Positions 47,520 to 60,810 of a stretch of 64,000 nucleotides of DNA are shown here, piece by piece. Under the pieces are notes generated by a model. That model was not told where the DNA came from. It made no database searches and saw nothing but the letters and a program-made list of their open reading frames with translations. The DNA comes from Haemonchus contortus. Taxonomy: Eukaryota; Nematoda; Chromadorea; Rhabditida; Trichostrongylidae. Each line of letters opens with the position of its first letter. Within the stretch, counting starts at the first letter, position 1. The stretch spans positions 25,850,459 to 25,914,458 of the forward strand of contig LS997564.1 of NCBI GenBank assembly GCA_000469685.2, in the 5' to 3' direction. A program made the translations under genes and the position numbers.

Positions 47520-47944
47520 ACTCCTTCCATTTCCATGGATGAATTGAGACGTGCGAAAGAGATGTCACCGATCAGTACCGGAGTTCAAGGTGAACACCAA
47601 GCGATGGCAGCAGTGATTGAGCTGAGGCAAGGGGTTGCGCGTGGAGCAACAACTTTGTTTACATAAGCATGTTAACACATAAACATCTATGACAATAAAC
47701 GTACGGAGTGAATGAAACGAAAAGCGTCATAATCGGCCGAATCAATGGGGGATTAGAAGGCAATTCGAGAGATTCAATCGCTGATGTATAGCTACGATAA
47801 CTACTCTCCGCTCCGCTCCGGGCGTATGTGTCTGAAATGCAGGCCAAGAGATTGTTGAAGTGGGTGACGACAGCTGGGTGTTACTAGTAGTACATCTTCA
47901 TCTGGGAAAGTCATAATGTGGTTGGGTATGGAATGGCCGTATAC

Positions 47945-48046
47945 CTTTGATGGAGACGTTGCGTAACGTCGTCGCTGGAGCGACCGAAAACCGAAATGCG
48001 CCACGATTGACGAGCGTACGCACCGTTCAGTTATGCTGATCGGCAT
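47945..48046 (-). CDS. Candidate first exon with mitochondrial presequence
   Basis: Starts ATG at 48046, 34 codons, phase 0, ending at a GTATAC donor. The sequence is basic and hydroxylated without acids after residue 7 (MPISITERCVRSSIVAHF) and contains RRRYATSPSK, which resembles an R-x-Y/A processing site. The frame also stays open into the putative intron to a stop at 47801, so it could instead be an 81-residue ORF. The downstream product is unknown. Confidence 0.3.
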
Positions 48047-48607
48047 TGTAAAGCCACGACGACGCAGCACAGCACCCCTTGAACAAAGAAAGAAATGAAG
48101 TTTCGTGAAGTTCATAGGAGACCAACAATGAGGAGTTGCCGAATTATTCAAACGCCACGGGCCTGGACGTTTCGCCCATATAATTTATGCTGGGGTCATA
48201 CCACTTTCTTGCTGGTTTCTTGGAATGTGGCAGGCGTGCCATTTGACAAATTCACCCATCATGCGTGACTTGAAGTGAATCAGGACTTCATGTTGAACTG
48301 TTGAACTGCAAATATCTACAAGATCGGCACGAATCATTCCTTTATGTCTCTCATGTGCAAAACGTGGTGGGTGCTGAACAGTGCTCCAGTAGGGCGAATG
48401 AACACGCCAAAGATGAGCCACGCATTCCGCTTAACGGAAGGAATAGATCAGTAACCGGAATAGATCAGCAGCCTCAAATAGTCTGCAAAACGCCCAACTG
48501 GATCAAGCTAAGGAATTCCCCATCTTCAAGGAGCCCGCTGCGTGTACAGCATAGATAGCTAGGTGGACGCACATGACATATTCCTAGTATTTACACATGT
48601 AGCATTG

Positions 48608-49195
48608 TTAAAGGCGCAGTTCACGATAATTTTGAGGTACCCTTCTTGGGTTGGAAAGAGGAAGTGTTCATGTAGATGATTACATCGGTGGCGGAGAAAG
48701 TGGGAAAATTCACCTATATCAAGGCTTTTTAGAGGAAGTTGAAGTGGAGGTTGTACGAGTTACCGTGACGGGAATGGCATGTAATGGTATTTGGACGAGA
48801 TTTAACTTGCTCCATTGCAAAAAGATGACTAGATCAAGCCGAAATTAACCGAAACTGTCTTTCACTGTCACCATCTACATGAATCCGTGGTCCCGTGATG
48901 TGCCCTAACCACGACCGTTCGTCGACCATATAACGGGAGGTGTGGTATAAGGGTAAGCCTCGGAATCGTACTGTAGGGGAATCTCATCGTGAACTGGTCC
49001 TGACAGTTGTTTGAACTTCCTACATGGAAGTCTCTTGAGATAGTACAGCCTCCACAAAGCCGTTGAAACTCGCCCGCTACGGACGTGGCATTCACACGAT
49101 ACCATCTCTGGCCTCTTAATGTGTCCTATCCTGGACGTTTTTCGACCTTATAACGGCAGGTATGGAATAAGGGGGAGGCTTCCCACACCCCATCA
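48608..49195 (-). mobile_element. MITE of AAAGGCACAG family, reverse orientation, rearranged
   Basis: Starts ttaaaggcgcagttcacgat. The interior is the reverse complement of the family. A sub-block (tataacggcaggtatgga) occurs twice (about 48905-48975 and 49125-49195), suggesting nested or duplicated copies. Confidence 0.58.
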
Positions 49196-51254
49196 AACAT
49201 CGGATTTGAGAGTGTATTTCCAGCAAGTAGAAACGCTTCACTGGACAGGGAAGCCTTTTTCCATCAACTCCACCTCAGCACACTTAGGAAAATCAGATGC
49301 CATAACATCGTCTTATGAAACCTATGTGGGCTTCACCCACTGAAATATCGGTTGCCTTCCCATCCATCCTCTACCCTTTCCCCTCACAACCGAGGAATTC
49401 TTGTCCCACAAAGAAAACGATGAAGGGTTCAAGAAAGCAACTCATGATTCTCTTTTGAACATTCTTTCTACACATTAGTTAATGACGAATTCGCCAAGAC
49501 ATCTACAACATGGTGGAAAAGAATGTGACCAAACAATTTTTTCCACTTATTCTCCCAATGATGGCGAATTATTTGATTTTCTCGGAAATTGACGACATCA
49601 ATTTATAGGGAAGACAGTGTGCTTGATGAATCAACTTGATTTTTGCTAAGTACTAGTCTCCCATTCAGAACCAGCCACTTTCGGAGGCACTCTGATAGCC
49701 ATGCCTTTGTTTCACTCATCTAAAGAAGTAGGCGCTCGCAGACTCTTCAGAAAAGAAATGGTTCCAATCTGTAAAGTAGTTAGTAACCTTCTACATAGGC
49801 CCTTTACCACAGAATCGACATCTCCAGCTAAAGGTGGCTGAAGAAGTGGATTTGGGTCCAAGAAATTGTTTCTGTAAAGTACCTGAGGAGTTTGAGGAAG
49901 CTTATGTCAAATTATATCAGTCGCACTCATGATGATCCTTAAAAAAATGGTGGTAGTGGGTAGTGAGAGAGGGTACCTGGGAATAGTATACCATGCACAG
50001 CAAAATAAGACGGGATTTCGAAAACAAAGGACCGAGAAGCATGGCGAGTAGCCTTTACACGAAGTCCCACGCCTGCCACAATATGACATAGATAGTCGGG
50101 TAGAATTTATAATACAAATATAAGTATAATATGATTAAATATTTTGTAAAATTAGCCATCATTCTTATAGAACAGTCTTTCAATTCGCTATGATGATCTG
50201 CGCGGACTCGCGTTGGGCAGCGCTGCCAGTCATGATACGAAGGGAGCCACGACGACTACTCCTTGGTCCAAGTCAAAATCAGTATCACGAAAGCTCTGGA
50301 GAGTTTAATAGGCGTGACACTCCTGAGACTTCAGCCGGGCCTGCAAGAGTGTAGTCGGGATTCAGGTGAAGGGGACTGAGAATGTGGGAAAAGGACTGAC
50401 AGGCATAAGAAGGAGAAGAGGAAGAGGAATGGCAGTAAACAGGTAATCCGCATAAAGTAGCCATGGTGTGTAATAAACACTATTTGCCAAACCTCCAGAG
50501 ACCGCTTCCCCAAGGATGAGAATGAGATTTGAACTCACAAAGGAAACTCTGATGGGTTAGCAACTGAGAACATATGACATTACAGTATTTCCCATGTGGT
50601 CCATGAGATGACGGATTCCTTGGAGTATGAGGGTAGTGGGAAACCTTTTACCACCTTCAAAGGGTTCAGCTGAAATATGCTCTAAGGTGGTGAAGAGATG
50701 TTGACTTGAGCAGGCTGGTGGATGGAAGACCCTAAACAGACGATTACGATCAGTCGTTACCAATTCGAGACCTTGAACAGATTTGAACTCTCTTCCTTTA
50801 ATCGTCCGTTCACCCAAAACGTGAAATTGCGGTTGGATGTCAGCAACGATGATGTCGTCCACCCAAATTGAAAGGGCGAAAGAATCGTGCATGAATATGG
50901 GACATTCCCACGTAATAATTCAAGGCTGTTTTTTTGCTTTCATTTAGGTCTATAAAAAGGGCGTGTCACTTTCAAAAAATCAACAATTCGAAGGCTTACA
51001 GACCAGAGTCGACCCGTAATTGGCATTGAGCATGATTCGTAGGACATCTGCTGGATTCTGTCACCTTCCTCTATTCTAGTACAATCCCACAGAGTACCAA
51101 TTAATACAGTCAACTAAAGAAAAATGTGCCTTTGGACTCTTCTCTCCCTCGCCGTCAATGAAGGTGTATGGTTGAGAAAATATATTAATCTACATTTCGT
51201 TTGAATATGCTTTAATACAATTATAAAAGTCTAAAAAGTCCCTTAATGTTAACC
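49196..51254. other. No gene recognised
   Basis: The longest frame is 111 codons on the minus strand (50557-50892), without motifs. Confidence 0.3.
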
Positions 51255-51470
51255 AATCCCGCTTTAAAAATGCGCTCCGCATTTGACTTCCATTCAGAAT
51301 TGCAGCAGTGGTCTGAATGAACTGCTGTGGCCAGCCGATATTAGAATCAGGGCTCTTGCTGTTGTCGTAGGAACGGAAAGCTAGGTCGGTCTGAGTGATC
51401 CGGCTTTCAATCCCCGGACTATGCGTGTAAGACAGCGAGCCACTTGCTACTACACCATACTGCCCAATAT
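51255..51470 (-). repeat. tRNA-derived SINE, middle deleted
   Basis: gcatttgacttccattcaga, ctgctgtggccagccgat, then a diverged centre and the head ccacttgctactacaccata. Confidence 0.6.
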
Positions 51471-53507
51471 AACTATGTCCTCTTATATTCTTGGCAACTT
51501 CATATTTCTGAAATTCTTAATGAGCTTGCGTTTCTGCGCAATCTTTTTCAGCAAAAAACGACCGAGCGTAGAAACTTCATTCACTGTTGTGTCGCCCAGG
51601 TATACCTTCCCACCACCGTTTTACTTGAATAAGGCAATCTCTCGTATCTTTCCCCAAGCTAAACTAGTATTCAAAAACTTATGTAATGAGAGAGTGATGT
51701 ATGTGGTATATTCCATGACGACCGCTTATCGCTTTCTGCTTGATTCCGAAAAAATTTATCTTCTGGTTGATCTCCGAAGAGTTCAAAAAACAAGGCTGCG
51801 TAACGATATGTGAACTGCAAGAGTACACATCCCAGCAGTAATGGGTTGGTTTCTGAGTCCCTCTGCCCATTCCATCGCAGCGTACATCGCATTGCTGAGC
51901 TAAGCATTAGGAATCTTGCCTTTCCGGTGTTATGAACTCGGGAAGGGGACTAAAGTTGAACAGGGTAACCTCCTAATTTATTAGCTCAAAGATATTAATA
52001 TTATAGAGGTTAAAATGCCACAGTTGAGCCGGAAAGAATTCGGAATGCTTCGAAATTTTCGGCGTGACTACTAACAACTGTGCTGGAAATGCTGAGTTTG
52101 AAAGTCCTCGAATGTCTATGCACACCTACAGTAACGTGATACGATGCTCTTCAAAAATGCCTCAAATGTAAATATCGGAAGTTCGAGTCAATGCAAAGAA
52201 AGAGGGAAGGTAGAGAAACCCCCGAGTGCGCCCTGAGAGATAGGAACTGATCAGATTGGGCAAAGTTCAGTGTATATAATATGTATGCATAAGTGCCGCC
52301 TCCGAACTCGGGGAGGGCGGAGGTTAATCTGGTCGCAACCCGGTGTCAAACAAACACCTATGCAATTTTCGATGGCAGCAAAGAGTGTGGGAAGAGAGAA
52401 CTGTGAGATCTTTGCGAGAGGCATTTGACTTTTGTTCGTATAGTTATTGGATAAGGGTGCACAACTGATTGCAAAACGCTTCTGTAAATGATCATTACTT
52501 TTCTGAGATGCGCTACGCATTTTATTACCAGCCAAAATCGCTGTGGCGTTTGTATGGGTCTTCTAAACACAGAATGTTTTTCATAGGTCCCAATGATGTA
52601 CAAAAAAATGCTCTTATCTATACAAAGAGATGTAGTATCGATAATTGACCCCACAATTCCTGCCCGGACACGGCCAATATCAATCCAGGACTCAGGAACC
52701 ATCACCCCCCCCCCCCTTTCAACGGTCAATCTTGACTCAGCAAGCCCATTTCCTCTGATCTGCTTCAGATTCAGATTTCTTTTGGATTTCATTGCCAACA
52801 GCAAACCAAGTTATAGAACTTATTCTGCAGTACAGCTCGCCATCTAAGAAAAAGTATAAGTACATAAAATTTTCGGCATTTCTTTGAAAGGAGTCGGAAC
52901 CCCTCGCTGAACTGAAGAAATTAGGACGAGGATAAGCGCCAAAGATTGAATTTCTCGCAAGGAAAAGACTATTTTTCCACAATTTTCGGGACATCTTCAC
53001 GACAAATGTTTGCAAAGCGATTATATAGCATGTGAGTGTCAACAACTTCATCAAAGTAAATACTTTCAGTACAAGAACACGTTGTGCAACCCAAAACATC
53101 ACTTGGAAACGTTTGGATGTGACGTCTTTGGGACCTTTTGATCATTCCCACAACATTATTGCACACAAAAACTTGAACCTGTTGACGGTTGACGATAAAC
53201 TATTTGAGATCATCGACTATCATAAAAAACAAGGTAACCGATCCAGAAAATTTTGGAAATAGGTAGCTGGTAATATTGTAGAGGCTCTGCTAGTTATCTC
53301 ATACATACTTTAATTTGAACGAGGAAGTTCTTTTTTTTCGTTTACCATTTTCGATTGTCCTGCTTTATACTTCTTAAAAAAATGTTGAATTCGAACCTCT
53401 CTCGAAAGCAATTTTTGGCTCTCACTAATTCTGAGGGATGATTTAACACCCATTGCAGTTCTGCTCATGAAGACGATTCAACCACTTAACAATATCGTTC
53501 TCATAAT
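51471..53507. other. No firm gene; overlapping ORFs
   Basis: Frames of 121-148 codons at 51421-51813 (+), 52358-52804 (-) and 52737-53102 (-), plus a Cys-containing minus-strand frame at 52969-53166 (FPSDVLGCTTCSCTESIYFD). None has a recognised family or clear exon boundaries. A run of ten or more C lies near 52706. Confidence 0.25.
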
Positions 53508-53785
53508 GACAGAGGTAGATGGTGTAGATGCAAGTGGTGCACTATCACAGACTCATGGTCACGGGTTCGAATCCCGAACCGACACTCACCCAGGTCAACA
53601 AACCCATTATATCGTCCAGGAGGATAAAAACATTGACTTCTACATTGGCTGGCCACTGTAAGTCATTGTCTAAGCCACATACGCATTCAACGCTTCAGTA
53701 AAATCCTGAATGGAAATCGACTTGGAGGCGTATCTCAGAAACTGGATTGGCTGACGTCAAACCCTTTATTACTATCAATCTATGG
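53508..53785 (+). repeat. tRNA-derived SINE
   Basis: Head gtagatggtgtagatgcaag, B box gggttcgaatcccgaaccga, body cattggctggccactgtaag, tail aatcctgaatggaaatcgac. Confidence 0.7.
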
Positions 53786-55424
53786 TTTTGATAATAAAGA
53801 AGAATGATTCGTCATTGGCATTGATAACCCTTGTGGTATCTGGAAATTCCTATGATTCTTCGTTTCAACTCGAATTGAGGCAATGGTGTTTGATAACCCT
53901 CCATTGTTATCAGGCTAGAAAGTTCCTGTCACTCTCCTACAATAATTAAGTGAAAAACGGCCATGAGGGCAGAACGGCACATAAGTTTCCCTTTCATTAT
54001 GGAATTTATGTACAGTAATGCGGAATCTCACTAAAGTGGGCTACTATACCGCAGATGAAGGCATTGTCGTCTGTTTATAAACAGCGAGCATACTAAAAGC
54101 ACTAACAACACCTTGCTCGAGGGAAAACGGCAGTCCTAAAAGCTGAAAAAAGATAATCGGAATCCTGCCCTTAAACGGTCGAACAGATTCTGTTGGGGAT
54201 TGCAGCAGAGAAATTCTGAAAGAAGGGAAGTCTTAGGAGTATTGCGTTTCTGACGGTCATACCACGAGTCACTGTTGCCGGAGTATCCAGGGAAAAGAAC
54301 ATTTTCGTATGAAAGAATATTTGGTTAGTGAGCAAGGAACGGCATGATCCCACCGTTTGGAAAGGAAAACCATGCTGATGGTGAATTTGACGTTAGATAC
54401 ACGGCTCAGGTTACGACAGCAGGCTTGGTACCAGAGAAACTCAAAACTCTAGAGGCTTTCTGGACAAGGCATCGAAATCCAATCATGAATAACAAGATTG
54501 AGTGATTCAACATTACTGGTGACCTCATGCCTTAATTCTCACTGTGTAAGTTCTGATAGTGAGAACTAATACACATGGCGTCTTCACTTTTTGATGGGCT
54601 GTGAGCTACCGGGCTGTCTCTTTCGCTTCAGCGGCTCCGAACTTTATCAAGGGTTCCGCGCTAAGCGCACTGCGTTGATAGAATTGGCTTGAATAACCTC
54701 TTAGTGAAATTTCATCTTCGTTTGAACTTCCTCGGCCTAAGGTGATTTTGGTTACGACTTAATCCAACTGAAGAATGCATGGTACACTCCAGAAATTTCG
54801 GATTGCTTTCGGGCCTTCGAGATCGATGAACTCGTAGAAATAGCGGGAACAATGATTACTGTTGAAAACCTACTGAAGCTAAAAAAATAAAAGAATAGTA
54901 TAAAATAAAGGAAAAAAAATAAAATAAAACCTAGCCGGAGCATTGAATATTTCGAAGGAAATTTTCAAGTGTCAAGAAATATGAGTATGGAGGTCTCGGG
55001 AAATTCTCAGAATTTTCGAAATCTTTGAAAAGACTTTCTTCTGATGAAAACTGGGCAAGTGTTCTCACGTCATTTTTCCACTGATGATCCGATGACTCCA
55101 ATGACTTTTTTAGATCACACTGTTTTACTCTATAATAAAGTGAACGCCTTCCTGAGAACGAGTTTTGACGTAACAACTTTTTCCTTCATAAACATCAAAC
55201 ATTAAACTTTCTTCAGAAGTAATAAAAACTCCAAATCACTTTTTGATGAAATGCACAGCGCTCGCGATGCTCTATTCAAAGAGATACAGATTGAAAGGTT
55301 GTACAGTACTACGGACGGACAGGCACTGTATTTTAGGTCCCAAAACGAAGCCACAGAATTTTCAAAAAAATATTCCTCGATAGTCTCTCCCGTCATAGTG
55401 AAATGTGAATGAACCCCTATTGGT
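53786..55424. other. No firm gene
   Basis: Two minus-strand frames (54931-55176, 55202-55396) have coding-like composition but no recognised family. Confidence 0.25.
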
Positions 55425-55732
55425 AGATAAAGGATAAAAGTCTTGGGACGTTAATCAAGCCCACCTGTGGGATGCGCCCACGCGTTCGACTTCCATTTAA
55501 ATTCGTACTGGAGTATTGAATGCGTATGTGACCAACACAGTAACTAGCGGAGTTCAGCCGATGTTCAAGTCAGTGCCTTTCTATTCCCAGACCAGTCTGG
55601 TACCGACTGACAGACCCGGAAGGATGGAAGGTTTGGTTGGTCTAGACGGATATCGATCCGAGATCCAAACCCGTGACCGTGCGGTGAGATAGTGCACCGC
55701 TTGCCACTGCGCCACCTTCGCCCTCACAATCA
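55425..55732 (-). repeat. tRNA-derived SINE, near full-length
   Basis: Tail agataaaggataaaagtctt, cgcgttcgacttccatttaa, ggatggaaggtttggttggt, and head gccactgcgccaccttcgcc. Confidence 0.72.
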
Positions 55733-56459
55733 GTGATGAATAAAAATAAAAAACCTCAAGGTTATGCATATGTGGAAATTCGAGAAATAAGAGGAATCGA
55801 AGAATCAAAACAAACAAGATCTGAAAAACATAATGAGAAACAATCTAATCATTTTGAAGTGCTATCAACTTTAAAAATACCCTGTTTATTGCAATAAAAA
55901 ATTAAGGATTCCTTCAAATTCTTATGAAGATATGCGGTTTTTCCTTATGTCTTAGGAGGTGTATTTTTAATTTGGAAAAATAGAAAAAATCAATTTTTAG
56001 TTTGTCTTTTTTTTGATGCATTGTATCTTGAGCCACTGACGTTGCTATCCTCCACATTTTTCACCTGGATGCACGCATTAAAACTCCAGTGATCAAGTTT
56101 GCTTTCGAAATCCAATACTGCCAAGCTTCAGAAAGAGCCAACCTATTGACCGGTAACTGGAGGTTTTCTCTGGATGCCCTCACATTGAGCAGCACCTCCA
56201 ATGCGCCCGTAACATGGCTGCCTTTGGCTGATAAAATGAAAAATTTCTCTGAGAGAACATCATCAACAATGGAATATTTCTATTGGTATTTGCACGAAAC
56301 AACGCTCAAAGACGTGTGTTGGTCATCAGCTGTTCTGACGAAGTAAGGCTCATTGTGAAGACATTGCTTCCGAGAAATTCATTGAATTTCGAGATGGCCT
56401 TCCCACAGATGTGTTAATGTTTACTAAAACAAATTCCAATAGAATCAGTGCAACTGCTT
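55733..56459. other. No gene recognised
   Basis: An 85-codon plus-strand frame at 56089-56346 (about 56092 by alternative start) lacks motifs. Confidence 0.3.
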
Positions 56460-57909
56460 TTCGGTTGTTCTTTTCCCACATTTGTTGTTCTATGCTCAAT
56501 TTCTTTTCATTTCTCTTGTCTACCTTCAGGATTGAATTAAGAACAACTTTATCGACCGCTAATGTTTAATTTATATGGCCTCTTTAGCAGCCTGTAAATT
56601 TGCAACATAGCTGTTATCAATCTGAGATCATTGGACAGTTGATTATAGGTTTTTTCCAATTGTCTGGTTACTCACTTTAAGCCGCTTACGAGGAGTAGCA
56701 AGAAATTTGCTTTAGAAGGGTATCAATTTTGGGGATTTTCAGATAACAAGAGAAGAATGAAGAACATCGATCACACTTACGCAGTTGTATGGGGTTCCCT
56801 GTTAGGATTGACCAAATTGAAATCGACTTTCAACTGTGTTCTGAAATTCAGGGGTTCCGCTTTTGAATCGGGCAACAGACTCTTTTCACTGCAAAAATTT
56901 GAAAGGCTAGGCTTACATTGATCCCCTCCTCGGTTGTCTCGATTTCGTTGCCTTCTCTGAATGAGTTATTCATGAGACTGCTAGCGGAAATAGTGGGGTT
57001 GTATATTGCAAATTGATCCAGGGATCACTTCACGACTGGACTGATCACTTTGAATGAAAGCGATCGCCGTTTCATTATAAGTAAAGCAAGTGTTGTTGTA
57101 GATGAGAGTCTTAGGGGAGTTTCATGGATCGAAGGCCTATGTATCAAGCTGTTTGAAATCTCTTTGTTCTGCTTCGTAATCATTATTTCGAAGAAATCGA
57201 TAAGCTGAATTGAATTGTACATATACGATCTATATGAAAACAGTGGGATCTATCTCAGTTGGAAAGAAAAGACAACTAAAGAAGCCTCACTTTTCTGCCT
57301 TTTCTCTATTACTTAGGATATTTAAGATCCCTCAAGGATTCATTGCAATCACCTAAAAAGTGCTTGCAGGGCTTGAATGACGCGGTTTTCCTGCGGTGAA
57401 TCACTTGATAATAGTCGCTTCGATCATATAATGAATACTACAGGATGACCCACATGAAGTGTGACGGGCAACAAAAAAAATCAACTTATGGGCTTCAAGG
57501 CTGGAGGATGCAGTAATTCCTTGGGCGGTAAGGAACGCGATGAATGTCAGCTGAACTTTCGTAGGGTTGGGCACCAGCCAACAGCGCAAAGAAGATGCTG
57601 TAATGTTGTGAAAACACACTTCCAGGTTTTTGGGGCTAAGCAGGTTTGACCTTCGAATTCCCCAATCTCGATCCTTTGAATTTTGCTGTATGAATGATTT
57701 TGGAGCAGAAAGCCTGCGCTTTCAAAAACGGGTCTTAAGACCCTCTAAAATAAAGCTCTCTTGTAGAAGCGTGGGATGAAAGTGATTGCGCGCATTCTTG
57801 AAAACTTTCGAAAGAGATTGGATGCTTGCATTAAAGCGAAATATGGTCATTCGGCATGCGAGATGTGATAAGTTGTTTACAATTTTGTGATGATTGTTTA
57901 GGAGTAAAG
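56460..57909. repeat. 1450 bp tandem duplication, copy 1
   Basis: Begins tcggttgttcttttccc and matches copy 2 at a constant offset of 1450 without a difference that I noticed. It ends inside the MITE whose complete version is at 58891-59430. No gene recognised; small frames in it appear identically in both copies. Confidence 0.92.
57441..57909. mobile_element. TA-flanked MITE, truncated copy
   Basis: Left terminus and body as in 58891-59430, cut at the tandem-duplication junction, so the right terminus is missing. Confidence 0.75.
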
Positions 57910-59358
57910 TTCGGTTGTTCTTTTCCCACATTTGTTGTTCTATGCTCAATTTCTTTTCATTTCTCTTGTCTACCTTCAGGATTGAATTAAGAACAACTTT
58001 ATCGACCGCTAATGTTTAATTTATATGGCCTCTTTAGCAGCCTGTAAATTTGCAACATAGCTGTTATCAATCTGAGATCATTGGACAGTTGATTATAGGT
58101 TTTTTCCAATTGTCTGGTTACTCACTTTAAGCCGCTTACGAGGAGTAGCAAGAAATTTGCTTTAGAAGGGTATCAATTTTGGGGATTTTCAGATAACAAG
58201 AGAAGAATGAAGAACATCGATCACACTTACGCAGTTGTATGGGGTTCCCTGTTAGGATTGACCAAATTGAAATCGACTTTCAACTGTGTTCTGAAATTCA
58301 GGGGTTCCGCTTTTGAATCGGGCAACAGACTCTTTTCACTGCAAAAATTTGAAAGGCTAGGCTTACATTGATCCCCTCCTCGGTTGTCTCGATTTCGTTG
58401 CCTTCTCTGAATGAGTTATTCATGAGACTGCTAGCGGAAATAGTGGGGTTGTATATTGCAAATTGATCCAGGGATCACTTCACGACTGGACTGATCACTT
58501 TGAATGAAAGCGATCGCCGTTTCATTATAAGTAAAGCAAGTGTTGTTGTAGATGAGAGTCTTAGGGGAGTTTCATGGATCGAAGGCCTATGTATCAAGCT
58601 GTTTGAAATCTCTTTGTTCTGCTTCGTAATCATTATTTCGAAGAAATCGATAAGCTGAATTGAATTGTACATATACGATCTATATGAAAACAGTGGGATC
58701 TATCTCAGTTGGAAAGAAAAGACAACTAAAGAAGCCTCACTTTTCTGCCTTTTCTCTATTACTTAGGATATTTAAGATCCCTCAAGGATTCATTGCAATC
58801 ACCTAAAAAGTGCTTGCAGGGCTTGAATGACGCGGTTTTCCTGCGGTGAATCACTTGATAATAGTCGCTTCGATCATATAATGAATACTACAGGATGACC
58901 CACATGAAGTGTGACGGGCAACAAAAAAAATCAACTTATGGGCTTCAAGGCTGGAGGATGCAGTAATTCCTTGGGCGGTAAGGAACGCGATGAATGTCAG
59001 CTGAACTTTCGTAGGGTTGGGCACCAGCCAACAGCGCAAAGAAGATGCTGTAATGTTGTGAAAACACACTTCCAGGTTTTTGGGGCTAAGCAGGTTTGAC
59101 CTTCGAATTCCCCAATCTCGATCCTTTGAATTTTGCTGTATGAATGATTTTGGAGCAGAAAGCCTGCGCTTTCAAAAACGGGTCTTAAGACCCTCTAAAA
59201 TAAAGCTCTCTTGTAGAAGCGTGGGATGAAAGTGATTGCGCGCATTCTTGAAAACTTTCGAAAGAGATTGGATGCTTGCATTAAAGCGAAATATGGTCAT
59301 TCGGCATGCGAGATGTGATAAGTTGTTTACAATTTTGTGATGATTGTTTAGGAGTAAA
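57910..59358. repeat. 1450 bp tandem duplication, copy 2
   Basis: Second unit, matching through gaggagtaaa-type sequence at 59358, after which unique sequence follows. Copy 2 is joined to the complete right end of the MITE, so it probably represents the original arrangement. Confidence 0.92.
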
Positions 59359-59430
59359 TGTTTCCTATTTGGTTTGATTTGTATAATTTTGATGCTAGTT
59401 TTCTGCGTCACACTTCATGTGGGTCACCCT
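58891..59430. mobile_element. TA-flanked MITE, 540 bp, complete
   Basis: Inverted termini of 26 bases (caggatgacccacatgaa... at left, ...ttcatgtgggtcaccctg at right, one mismatch) flanked on both sides by TA. This is the signature of a Tc1/mariner-mobilised non-autonomous element. No transposase is encoded. Confidence 0.75.
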
Positions 59431-59434
59431 GTAG

Positions 59435-60810
59435 TCTCATAAGTGATCAAAGGCCAGTGCTAGTAACATTTTTTTGATGAGCTACCGAAACGGCATTCCT
59501 TTCCCGAAAAACGTTTCGGTTGTTAGATCACATCGGATGCCAACCATCTATCTTTTCTTCTTCTGTGAATAATTAATTATAAGTTGTAAAATGAGAAGTA
59601 ATGGAATTCTGCCGGTAATACGGAACGAATTTAGATGCTATACGTTCGATCTTAAGTAGAGTAAGTGATGACCTGTGGGCTCTTGCCCAATCCCAGATGG
59701 TAAATTCTATTCAGGATAGGCATTGTCCCTGCTAACAGGCAATCCAACCTATCAAAGTCAGTGAAACATTTCTATGGAACCTGACCTTCCCATCGCTTTC
59801 TCCCATGGTTTCACACATTGAGTAGGCCAAAATAGAATCAAATTTACTGCGGTTCAGAGCCAAAGTCGAATGCGTGGCTTATTCATACATTTCGGTCTTC
59901 TACGGGCAATTTTCCCTCCCAGTTTTTTGCCGACTCTTCAATTCAATCTGACCAACCTTCAGAATCGCCATTTCCTCTTTTGTTCATACACACACGCACT
60001 ACATTACTACTATTTCAGAAATGTACTTCAGAGATCCGTTCTGTCGGATCTTTCGAGAACGATAGGTCGGAGATCACCAGGTGGGAAAATGTCTCATCGT
60101 TTCGCAAAGCAAACATATCAAACCCACGCTCGTCGTCAGTGTTTATGAGCAATCTCTCCAATGTATCTTTCCCATGGCAGCACGCGTCTCTGTTGATTTT
60201 TCCCAGCATCACCTTCTCCCCGTTATTTTCTAGATAAATACACAACCTGTCTATCAAACATAAACGACCCCATTTGAACTCGCTACAACGATCATTGACT
60301 GTCTTGATAAACCTCGCTGTTAGTCAACCAACCTAGAAACCTCTTCAAATAGTTTGAATTGTATCTATTCAAACAAAATCATTCAAACTGAACTGTAATT
60401 TTCTTTTGAAAAATTCTTAGTTTTACCTTGGAACCAGTTTTGAAAATTCTCGTATTTGTCAACTTCGAAGAACTCTTCAGGAACAAAGTCCAATTGCTAA
60501 GATGCCACCAGAGATTTTCCCTGAACATTTTACGAAAAAGATCTCTGAATACAGACGTTGGAAAGTTTTTTGTTAGGAAACGAAGTGACTGTCATAAATT
60601 GACACACCCAATGGTTTGCACAAGGAAAGGGTGAACCTGAAATAAAGATCAACAGCGGGCAGCAGAACTTGTTAGGAAGAGTATAGCACATATAGTGGGG
60701 GAAAGGAGGGGGAAGCACTAATATCATTTCTGCTCATATTTGACTCAAGGAAAGAGGAAAGGGTCTAGGAGATTACTTGGCTGGATGTCAAGGCTGTAAC
60801 ACGTGATTCT
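59435..60810. other. No gene recognised
   Basis: Several short overlapping frames near 59870-60257; none supported. Confidence 0.3.

Noticed and set aside
54380..54450. HADGEFDVRYTA, recalling ligand-gated channel NADGxF motif
   Set aside because: No further channel motifs in any frame around it and no splice-bounded exon; chance similarity.
58475..58672. Identical small ORFs at 57025 and 58475 suggesting a gene family
   Set aside because: They are identical only because the 1450 bp segment is duplicated; no coding evidence.
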